64,000 bases of DNA from Paracoccus onchidii (GTDB lineage: Bacteria; Pseudomonadota; Alphaproteobacteria; Rhodobacterales; Rhodobacteraceae), in the NCBI RefSeq assembly GCF_028294535.1, contig NZ_JAQBIE010000016.1:35449-99448 (forward strand), in the 5' to 3' direction. The notes beneath the pieces are model-generated. The model was not told where the DNA came from and made no database searches. It saw only the letters and a list, made by a program, of their open reading frames with translations. A program made the position numbers and the translations under genes. Below are positions 25,629-32,685 of the stretch, piece after piece (positions within the stretch are counted from its first letter, which is position 1; every line of letters starts with the position of its first letter).

Positions 25629-27376
25629 AGGGTGCCGACATCCTCGTAGAAATGCTGATCGGCTATGGCGTTGAAACGATCTTCGGCGTGCCGGGGGATA
25701 CAAATGTTCCTTTGTACGAGGCGTTGCAGGAACGCGAAGAAAAGATCCGTCATGTCATGGCGCGCGATGAACGCTCGGCCGGGTATATGGCGGATGCCTA
25801 TGGGCGGTTCACGAACAAGCCAGGCGTGTTCGAATGTCCGTCGGGGGCAGGGGCGATGTATTCACTGCCACCGGTGGCCGAATCCAACGGGTCATCCGTG
25901 CCGGTCATTTTGCTGACAATTGACATTCCCTTGCCCGGCGAGGGGCGCGGGGTTTTGACTGAACTTGACTGCGCCAAGCTGTTCGAGCCGGTGACCAAGA
26001 TGTCGGTTCAGGTAAAGTCGGCGCAGAAACTGCCGGAAATCATTCGCCGCGCATTCCGCACGGCCTGTTCCGGCAAACCAGGCGCGGTGCATTTACAGAT
26101 TCCTGAAGACCTGTTGATGGAAGATGTCGATCCGACCACGATTTCCTTGCATGCCGAGGAAGAATGCAGAACCTTTCCCGCCTATCCGACCCGGCCCGAA
26201 ACGCATAAGCTGGAAAGCCTGCTGGAGGCGATCCGTCAGTCTTCACGCCCGCTTCTGGTGGCCGGTGGCGGTGTCAGTCGCGCGGATGCGGGGGACGCCA
26301 TCACCCGCTTTGCCGAGGCATGCAACATTCCGATCTGCACCACGATGACGGGTCAGGGGACCATTGATGACGATCACCGTCTGGCGATTGGTGTGATCGG
26401 GGACAACGGGTATCATCCCCATGCGAACTGGGCGCTGGAACATTCCGACCTGGCCATTTTCGTAGGCTCGCGGATTGGGTCGGTGGTGACCATCGGCTGG
26501 ACCTTCCCCAAGATGACGCTGAACCGGCGGCTGGTCCAGATCGACATTTCACCCGAAATCATGGGCAATAATTATCAGAACCTGCTGTCGATTCTGGGGG
26601 ATGCGACGCTGACCTTCGAAGATTTGCTTCAGCTGGATTTGAAGATCGACGGCGCCCGGCACGAACCCTGGGTGCAAGAGCTGAACGAACATCGCCGGAC
26701 GTTCTGGGAACATGCCAGGCCGAAACTTGATGCGGATACGGTTCCGATGCGCCCTGAACGTGCCGTGCGTGCATTCAATACCGCATTGGAAGCTTCGGGG
26801 GAGCCGGCGTTGATCTATTCGGATGCCGGCACGCCGACGCCCTATATGACCCGGTATCTGCGGATCAATGATCGGCGCACCCGCTTTTGCATTCCGCGCG
26901 CATTCGGCGGCCTGGGATCGGCGTTGCCGGCGGCGGTTGGCGCGTGGCGTGCCGATGAGGGCAAGCGGCCGATCGCGTTGTTTGGCGACGGTTCCTTCGG
27001 GATGACCGTCGGTGAACTGGAAACCCTGGTGAGATTGCAGGTGCCTGCCATTCTGATCCTGTTCAACAACGGCACCTTTGGCTGGATCAAGGGCCTGCAT
27101 CGTTTGAAGGGACATAACCAATGCTTCGGCGTCGACTTCATGCCGCCCGAGGGGGCCGCCATCGCGGAAGCGTTCGGGGTGCGGGCATGGACGGCGAAAT
27201 CACCAACCGAGCTGGATGAGGCGCTGGCAGCGGCCTTTGCCTTCAAATCGGGGCCATGCCTGATCGACGTCCATGTGGAATCCCTGGCTGATCGTGTGCC
27301 GCCGGTTTATTCGTGGCTGACAAAGCGCGGTCAGGATCCAATGGAACTGGAAGCCGCCGATCACAGCTATTTCTGA
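25625..27376 (+). CDS. ThDP-dependent enzyme of the acetolactate-synthase/2-keto-acid decarboxylase family
   Basis: A 583-residue three-domain thiamine diphosphate enzyme. The N-terminal pyrimidine-binding domain has GVETIFGVPGDTN and the catalytic glutamate region (ARDERSAGYMADAYGR). The C-terminal pyrophosphate domain has GDGSFGMTVGELETLVRL followed by FNNGTFGWIKG, the GDG-NN motif. No regulatory small subunit is encoded, and the neighbours are amino-acid oxidation genes, so it is unlikely to be the biosynthetic enzyme. Decarboxylation of the 2-keto acid made by the upstream flavoprotein, as AruI does for 2-ketoarginine, fits the order of genes. The product and substrate are inferred from context only. 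Confidence 0.75.
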   Translation: MKGADILVEMLIGYGVETIFGVPGDTNVPLYEALQEREEKIRHVMARDERSAGYMADAYGRFTNKPGVFECPSGAGAMYSLPPVAESNGSSVPVILLTIDIPLPGEGRGVLTELDCAKLFEPVTKMSVQVKSAQKLPEIIRRAFRTACSGKPGAVHLQIPEDLLMEDVDPTTISLHAEEECRTFPAYPTRPETHKLESLLEAIRQSSRPLLVAGGGVSRADAGDAITRFAEACNIPICTTMTGQGTIDDDHRLAIGVIGDNGYHPHANWALEHSDLAIFVGSRIGSVVTIGWTFPKMTLNRRLVQIDISPEIMGNNYQNLLSILGDATLTFEDLLQLDLKIDGARHEPWVQELNEHRRTFWEHARPKLDADTVPMRPERAVRAFNTALEASGEPALIYSDAGTPTPYMTRYLRINDRRTRFCIPRAFGGLGSALPAAVGAWRADEGKRPIALFGDGSFGMTVGELETLVRLQVPAILILFNNGTFGWIKGLHRLKGHNQCFGVDFMPPEGAAIAEAFGVRAWTAKSPTELDEALAAAFAFKSGPCLIDVHVESLADRVPPVYSWLTKRGQDPMELEAADHSYF

Positions 27377-27383
27377 TCCTGCG

Positions 27384-27412
27384 CGGGGCGCGTGCCTTCC
27401 GGGCGTGCCCCG
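27384..27412. terminator. Hairpin between convergent ThDP and LysR genes
   Basis: CGGGGC and GCCCCG pair, and the stem extends inward through GU pairs to about 10 bases. Its position between two convergent stops fits a bidirectional terminator, though neither strand shows a T-run. Confidence 0.4.
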
Positions 27413-27434
27413 TCGCAACGGTCGACCTTTGGCC

Positions 27435-28319
27435 TCAGGCGCGAACCTGGTCCCTGACCCATGACCGGAACGCCGTGAGCAAAGGATCCGACACCCGGTC
27501 ATCCGGGGTGACCACGAAATAGGCCGTGTCGGTTTTCATCGGCGCGGATGGGATCACCTGCAAGAACCCCTGTTGCACTTCCCGCTCGATCAGATAGCTG
27601 GGCAGAAGGGCGACCCCCATGCCCGCCGCTGCCGCCTCGATCAGCAATGAGAACTGGTCGAACCGATGCCCCTGAAAGCCGCGCCCGATATCCCCCTGAT
27701 TTGCGGACAGCCATTCCGGCCAAAGCATCGGGCGCGAAACAAGGTGCAGAAGGGGCGTGTGATCAGGGAAGGTATCCGGCCCCCGGATCAGCGATGGCGC
27801 AGCCACGGGCAGCACAGTTTCGCCGCAAAGATAGGTGCAACTCGCCCCCGGCCAGGCCGGCTTGCCATAATGGAAGGCGATATCGACCCCTGCTTCGATC
27901 AGGTCGAAATGGCCGGTATGTGACTGGACGGTGATCTGGACACCAGCATGCTGGGCCAGGAAATCAGGCAGGCGTGGCATCAACCAACGGCTGCCAAAAG
28001 TTGGCAGGGTCGCCACCGTCAATTGCCCGGTCACGTCACGGGTGCTGGCGGCGCGCAGGGCCAGATGTTCGATATCGGCGAGCAGGCGTTCGATTTCGGG
28101 CCGCAGACGCTGACCGGCGCCCGACAAGACGATGCGTTGCCGGATGCGTTCGAAAAGTGCGACCCCCAACTGGCTTTCAAGATCCTTGATCTGCCTGCTG
28201 ACCGCGCTTTGCGTCAGGTTCAGTTCGACAGCGGCGCGGGTAAAGCTGCCATGGCGGGCGGCGGCTTCGAAAGCTTGTAAACCGGCAAGGTCCGGCATTT
28301 GGCTGCGGCTCAACATCAT
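27435..28319 (-). CDS. LysR-family regulator of the hglS operon
   Basis: A 294-residue LysR transcription factor. The DNA-binding domain has LAGLQAFEAAARHGSF and ELNLTQSAVSRQIKDLE; the effector domain (about residues 90-290) has GVDIAFHYG and GMGVALLPSYLI. The start is taken at the ATG pair 28319/28316 behind GAGAACGGA; a longer frame to 28346 has no ribosome site. It diverges from hglS with a 23-base palindrome containing a T-N11-A core between them, typical of LysR control. It probably activates the 2-oxoadipate pathway genes, with 2-aminoadipate, lysine or 2-oxoadipate as possible effector. Confidence 0.83.
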   Translation of the reverse strand: MMLSRSQMPDLAGLQAFEAAARHGSFTRAAVELNLTQSAVSRQIKDLESQLGVALFERIRQRIVLSGAGQRLRPEIERLLADIEHLALRAASTRDVTGQLTVATLPTFGSRWLMPRLPDFLAQHAGVQITVQSHTGHFDLIEAGVDIAFHYGKPAWPGASCTYLCGETVLPVAAPSLIRGPDTFPDHTPLLHLVSRPMLWPEWLSANQGDIGRGFQGHRFDQFSLLIEAAAAGMGVALLPSYLIEREVQQGFLQVIPSAPMKTDTAYFVVTPDDRVSDPLLTAFRSWVRDQVRA

Positions 28320-28370
28320 TCCGTTCTCGCATGAAGTCAGTTTCATTCAGCGCGTTTCAGCGCCGATTTA

Positions 28371-28393
28371 ATGCTTTATGAAGATCAAAGCAT
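28371..28393. promoter_or_regulatory. LysR-type operator upstream of hglS
   Basis: ATGCTTT-N9-AAAGCAT is a perfect inverted repeat and includes a T-N11-A core (T28376, A28388), the classic LysR recognition form. It lies 26 bases before the GTG start chosen for hglS and 51 bases before the LysR start. An in-frame ATG at 28378 lies inside the spacer and lacks a ribosome site. Confidence 0.6.
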
Positions 28394-28419
28394 ATTCAGG
28401 CAAGCGAGGAGTGTTGACC

Positions 28420-29808
28420 GTGAGCCAAGTTAAACATGTGACACCGGATGCAATCCGGGCGCGTTTCTCGGCCGCGATGTCGGCCATGTATCGCGACGAG
28501 GTGCCTGCTTATGGCACGTTGATGTCGCTGGTTGCCGATGTGAACCGTCAGGTCCTGGAAACGGACCCCGCATTGGAAGAAAGACTGCGCTGGGTTGGCG
28601 AATTGGCGCGTGTCTCCGAGGAACGGCACGGCGCGATTCGTCTCGGGACGGCGCAAGAATTGTTCAACATGCGGCGGCTGTTCGCGGTCATGGGCATGTT
28701 TCCGGTTGGGTATTACGACCTGACCGAAGCGGGGGTTCCGGTTCATTCGACGGCGTTCCGACCCGTGACCGAAAGCGCCCTGCGCCGCAATCCGTTCCGT
28801 GTCTTTACATCGTTGTTGCGGCTGGACCTGATCGAAGACGAGGCGTTGCGCGAAAAGGCCCGCGATCTGTTGGCCGAGCGGCGGATCTTTACCGATCTTT
28901 GCCTGTCGCTGATCGACCGCTGCGAGGCGAATGGCGGGCTGGACGAGGCCGAGGCCGAGCAATTCGTCGAACAGGCGCTTGAGACATTCCGTTGGCATTC
29001 AGATGCGCTGGTGACGCTTGACCTGTATCAGATGCTGCATGATGCGCACCGATTGATCGCGGATGTCGTGTCCTTCCGCGGTCCGCATATCAACCATCTG
29101 ACGCCACGCACGCTGAATATTGATGCCGCCCAGGAGATGATGCCACAGCGCGGCATCAGCCCCAAGGCCGTGGTCGAGGGGCCGCCAAGGCGACAATGCC
29201 CGATCCTGCTGCGTCAGACATCCTTCAAGGCGTTGGACGAAGAGGTCAGCTTCAAGGGTGAACAAGGCCGTCACACCGCACGTTTTGGCGAAATCGAAGC
29301 CCGGGGACAGGCGCTTACGCCCAAGGGTCGCGCACTTTACGATCACTTGTTGACCCGGACCCGTGACAGGGTGCGGCCAAATCCCGATGGCAGCAATGCG
29401 CAGGAATATGTTGCCGCGCTTGCCGAAAGCTTCGTCGATTTTCCTGACGATCTGGATCGTATCCGCAAGGAAGGGTTGGGATATTTCGAATATTCGCTGA
29501 CCGGCCGGGCGCAATCCGGGGATTGGTCCGGTGATGGTGATGTCGAAACCTTGCTTGCCCGGGGCTATCTTCGCGCCGACCCGATCACTTACGAGGATTT
29601 TCTGCCGGTCAGCGCGGCAGGGATATTCCAGTCCAACCTGGGCGATGAAGGTGGGCAGGGCTTTGCAGCCAGCCCAAATCGCAGCCGCTTCGAAGCGGAT
29701 CTGGGCGCCGAGGTCCAGGATGAATTCGAACTTTATCAATCCTTGCAAGACGCCTCATTGGCACGCTGCCTGAGTGAACTGCGTCGCGTCAATGCCACAG
29801 CACAGTAA
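28420..29808 (+). CDS. hglS: 2-oxoadipate dioxygenase/decarboxylase (HglS, DUF1338)
   Basis: Fe(II)-dependent enzyme of 462 residues predicted to convert 2-oxoadipate to D-2-hydroxyglutarate in lysine catabolism. With the GTG start at 28420 (GAGGAG 8 bases upstream), metal ligands His70 (in ERHGAIRLG), His226 (in GPHINHLTPR) and Glu291 (in ARFGEIEARG), and the substrate Arg74, fall at nearly the numbering I recall for the Pseudomonas putida enzyme. Other family marks are GMFPVGYYDL and ALTPKGRALYD. The following genes supply the steps on either side: aminoadipate-semialdehyde dehydrogenase, aminotransferase and D-2-hydroxyglutarate dehydrogenase. The correspondence in numbering supports the GTG start over the upstream ATG 28378. 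Confidence 0.9.
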   Translation: MSQVKHVTPDAIRARFSAAMSAMYRDEVPAYGTLMSLVADVNRQVLETDPALEERLRWVGELARVSEERHGAIRLGTAQELFNMRRLFAVMGMFPVGYYDLTEAGVPVHSTAFRPVTESALRRNPFRVFTSLLRLDLIEDEALREKARDLLAERRIFTDLCLSLIDRCEANGGLDEAEAEQFVEQALETFRWHSDALVTLDLYQMLHDAHRLIADVVSFRGPHINHLTPRTLNIDAAQEMMPQRGISPKAVVEGPPRRQCPILLRQTSFKALDEEVSFKGEQGRHTARFGEIEARGQALTPKGRALYDHLLTRTRDRVRPNPDGSNAQEYVAALAESFVDFPDDLDRIRKEGLGYFEYSLTGRAQSGDWSGDGDVETLLARGYLRADPITYEDFLPVSAAGIFQSNLGDEGGQGFAASPNRSRFEADLGAEVQDEFELYQSLQDASLARCLSELRRVNATAQ

Positions 29809-29830
29809 GCCACGAAACAGAAGGAACGAC

Positions 29831-31363
29831 ATGATGAAAGACGCCTCTGAGATGGATCTGAAGACCAGCGCACATGCCATTCTGGCCAAGCTTGGTGCCG
29901 ATACCGCCGTATTGGAAGCGGGTGAGATGGCCAGCTTTTCGCCTGTGACGGGCGAACAGATTGCCGCGCTGCCGGTGCAGGATGCCGCCGAGGTGGCGTC
30001 GGTCATCGACCGTGCGGCCCAGGCGTTCCGTGTCTGGCGCAAGGTCCCCGCACCGCGTCGCGGGGAATTGGTCCGCCTGCTGGGCGAGGAACTGCGCATG
30101 GCAAAGGATGATCTGGGCCGTCTGGTTTCGATCGAGGCCGGCAAAAGCCCGTCGGAAGGTGCGGGCGAAGTGCAGGAGATGATTGATATCTGCGATTTTG
30201 CCGTCGGCCTGTCACGCCAACTTTACGGGCTGACCATCGCGACCGAAAGGCCGGGTCATCGGATGATGGAAACCTGGCATCCGCTTGGTGTTGTCGGGGT
30301 TATCTCGGCGTTCAACTTTCCCGTTGCGGTTTGGTCGTGGAACACGGCATTGGCGCTGGTTTGCGGAAATCCGGTGGTCTGGAAACCGTCGGAAAAGACC
30401 CCTCTGACCGCGCTGGCCTGTCAGGCGATCCTGGATCGTGCGCTGACCCGGTTCGGCGATGCCCCCGAAGCCCTGAGCCAGGTTATTATCGGTGGGCGCG
30501 AAACCGGCGAGGCACTGGTCGACGATCCGCGTGTCGCGCTGGTTTCGGCCACCGGGTCGACCCGTATGGGGCAACAGGTCGGGCCGCGTGTGGCGGCGCG
30601 CTTTGGGCGTTCGGTCCTGGAACTTGGCGGGAACAATGCCGGCATCGTCTGCCCCTCGGCCGACATGGATATGGCGCTGCGGGCCATTGCATTTGGCGCC
30701 ATGGGCACGGCCGGCCAACGGTGCACCACGATGCGCCGCCTGTTCGTGCATGACAGCGTCTATGATCAATTGGTGCCGGGGCTGATCAAGGCATATGGCT
30801 CGGTTTCGGTCGGCAATCCGCTGACCACGCAAGCCCTGGTTGGTCCTTTGGTGGACCAGCAGGCCTTCGAGGCGATGCAGGCCGCGCTTGCAGCTGCCGC
30901 GGCAGAGGGCGGCAAGGTTCATGGTGGCAGCCGTGTGACTGATGTCGCCCCGGATTCCGCCTTCTATGTCCAGCCAGCCCTGGTCGAGATGCCTGCGCAA
31001 ACCGGTCCGGTTCTGCAAGAGACCTTCGCACCGATCTTGTATGTCATGCGCTATAGCGATTTTGACGATGTGATCGAACTGCACAATGCGGTTGGGGCGG
31101 GGCTGTCGTCCTCGATCTTTACAACTGATCTGCGCGAAAGCGAGATGTTCCTGTCGGCGGCAGGGTCGGATTGCGGGATCGCCAATGTCAATATCGGTAC
31201 GTCAGGGGCCGAGATCGGCGGTGCTTTCGGCGGTGAAAAGGAAACCGGCGGCGGACGTGAAAGTGGTTCGGACGCCTGGAAGGCCTATATGCGCCGCGCC
31301 ACCAACACGATCAACTACTCTCGCGAGCTGCCGCTGGCGCAGGGTGTGGTGTTCGATATCTGA
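29831..31363 (+). CDS. amaB: L-2-aminoadipate-6-semialdehyde dehydrogenase (ALDH7/AmaB)
   Basis: NAD-dependent aldehyde dehydrogenase, 510 residues, of the antiquitin branch. Catalytic Glu265 lies in LELGGNNA and catalytic Cys298 in GTAGQRCTT. The ALDH7 hallmarks GVISAFNFPVAVWSWN and the C-terminal GGGRESGSDAWKAYMRRATN, which recognises the aminoadipate end, are present. It oxidises aminoadipate semialdehyde (in equilibrium with piperideine-6-carboxylate) to 2-aminoadipate. It starts at the tandem ATGATG after AAGGA, 22 bases downstream of hglS, and the aminotransferase begins 7 bases after its stop. Confidence 0.9.
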   Translation: MMKDASEMDLKTSAHAILAKLGADTAVLEAGEMASFSPVTGEQIAALPVQDAAEVASVIDRAAQAFRVWRKVPAPRRGELVRLLGEELRMAKDDLGRLVSIEAGKSPSEGAGEVQEMIDICDFAVGLSRQLYGLTIATERPGHRMMETWHPLGVVGVISAFNFPVAVWSWNTALALVCGNPVVWKPSEKTPLTALACQAILDRALTRFGDAPEALSQVIIGGRETGEALVDDPRVALVSATGSTRMGQQVGPRVAARFGRSVLELGGNNAGIVCPSADMDMALRAIAFGAMGTAGQRCTTMRRLFVHDSVYDQLVPGLIKAYGSVSVGNPLTTQALVGPLVDQQAFEAMQAALAAAAAEGGKVHGGSRVTDVAPDSAFYVQPALVEMPAQTGPVLQETFAPILYVMRYSDFDDVIELHNAVGAGLSSSIFTTDLRESEMFLSAAGSDCGIANVNIGTSGAEIGGAFGGEKETGGGRESGSDAWKAYMRRATNTINYSRELPLAQGVVFDI

Positions 31364-31370
31364 GGGCGGG

Positions 31371-32606
31371 ATGGACATCAGAACCAGCATGTTTCGTCCG
31401 GCCAAGAGGATAGAGGATCTCGGCGTCTCCGAGATCCTCGCCATAACCGCGCGGGCCAACGAGTTACGGCGGGCGGGGCGACCCGTCATCATTCTGGGTG
31501 CCGGCGAACCGGATTTCGACACACCCGATCACATCAAGGAAGCTGCGATTGCGGCCATCGGAAGGGGCGAGACAAAATATACCGCCCTCGACGGAAGCCC
31601 CGAACTGAAACGCGCGATCCGCGACAAGTTCCAGCGCGAGAATGGCCTCGAATTCGGTGCCGACGAGGTGACGGCCGCCGCTGGCGCCAAGCAGATCCTT
31701 TACAACGCGATGATGGCCAGCCTGAATGATGGCGATGAAGTGATCGTCCCGACACCGTGCTGGACCAGTTATTTCGACATTATTCGTATTGCAGGTGGCG
31801 TTCCGGTGCCGGTCGCCTGTGATGACAGCACGGGCTTTCGCCTGACGGCCGAGGCGCTGGAGGCGGCGATAACCCCGAAAACCCGCTGGCTTATGCTGAA
31901 CTCACCGTCCAATCCGACGGGGAGCGCATATCATGAAGCCGATTACCGCAAGCTGATCGACGTATTGCATCGTCATCCGCAAGTCTGGCTGATGGTCGAC
32001 GACATGTATGAGCATATCGTTTATGACGGGTTCCGTTTCGTGACACCGGCCGCTCTGGATGTCGCCATTCGCGATCGCTGCCTGACCGTCAACGGTGTTT
32101 CCAAAGCCTATGCGATGACAGGTTGGCGGCTTGGGTATGCAGGCGGACCGGCCGGGCTGATCGCGGCCATGGCCGTGGTTCAAAGTCAGTCGACCTCTTG
32201 TCCTTCATCCGTGACGCAAGCTGCGGCCATCGCTGCGTTGGATGGCCCGCAAGGGTTCCTGGCCGATCGTGCCGCCAGCTTTGCGGCGCGGCGCAACCTT
32301 GTCGTGGAAGGGCTGAACGCGATTGACGGTATCACCTGTCGCACACCCGAGGGCGCGTTCTACACGTTCGCAAGCTGCGAAGGACTGTTGGGGTGCGTCA
32401 CCCCCCAGGGTGCCCGACTGGACAGCGACCGCGACTTTTGCGCCTGGCTGCTTGAGGTTGCAGATGTCGCCGTTGTGCCGGGGGCCTGTTTTGGCCTGCC
32501 GGGGTATTTTCGCATCAGCTACGCGACATCGCAGGCCGAACTAAGTCAGGCGCTTGCCCGCATCGCCAAAGCCTGCGGCATGTTGCAGCACCGATCCGAT
32601 GCTTGA
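31371..32606 (+). CDS. Class I PLP aminotransferase (probable 2-aminoadipate aminotransferase)
   Basis: A 411-residue AspB-type fold-type I aminotransferase. The PLP lysine is Lys245 in VNGVSKAYAMTGWRLGY; SPSNPTG near residue 178 and the carboxylate-binding Arg in GYFRISYA near residue 388 are present. Placed between aminoadipate-semialdehyde dehydrogenase and the rest of the 2-oxoadipate route, it should make 2-oxoadipate from 2-aminoadipate, with 2-oxoglutarate as the likely acceptor. The ATG at 31371 follows GAGGGCGGG. A long in-frame extension back to 31086 lies within amaB and is not used. Confidence 0.83.
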   Translation: MDIRTSMFRPAKRIEDLGVSEILAITARANELRRAGRPVIILGAGEPDFDTPDHIKEAAIAAIGRGETKYTALDGSPELKRAIRDKFQRENGLEFGADEVTAAAGAKQILYNAMMASLNDGDEVIVPTPCWTSYFDIIRIAGGVPVPVACDDSTGFRLTAEALEAAITPKTRWLMLNSPSNPTGSAYHEADYRKLIDVLHRHPQVWLMVDDMYEHIVYDGFRFVTPAALDVAIRDRCLTVNGVSKAYAMTGWRLGYAGGPAGLIAAMAVVQSQSTSCPSSVTQAAAIAALDGPQGFLADRAASFAARRNLVVEGLNAIDGITCRTPEGAFYTFASCEGLLGCVTPQGARLDSDRDFCAWLLEVADVAVVPGACFGLPGYFRISYATSQAELSQALARIAKACGMLQHRSDA

Positions 32607-32685
32607 CACATCACCGGAACACGGCGGCAAGACCAGCCGTGTTCCCCCGGCGTCGGCACCCCAGCATTGCGAGGATTCCCTGATC

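Noticed and set aside
25625..27376. Biosynthetic acetolactate synthase (IlvB)
   Set aside because: No small subunit or other ilv gene is present and the neighbours are catabolic; a keto-acid decarboxylase role fits better.
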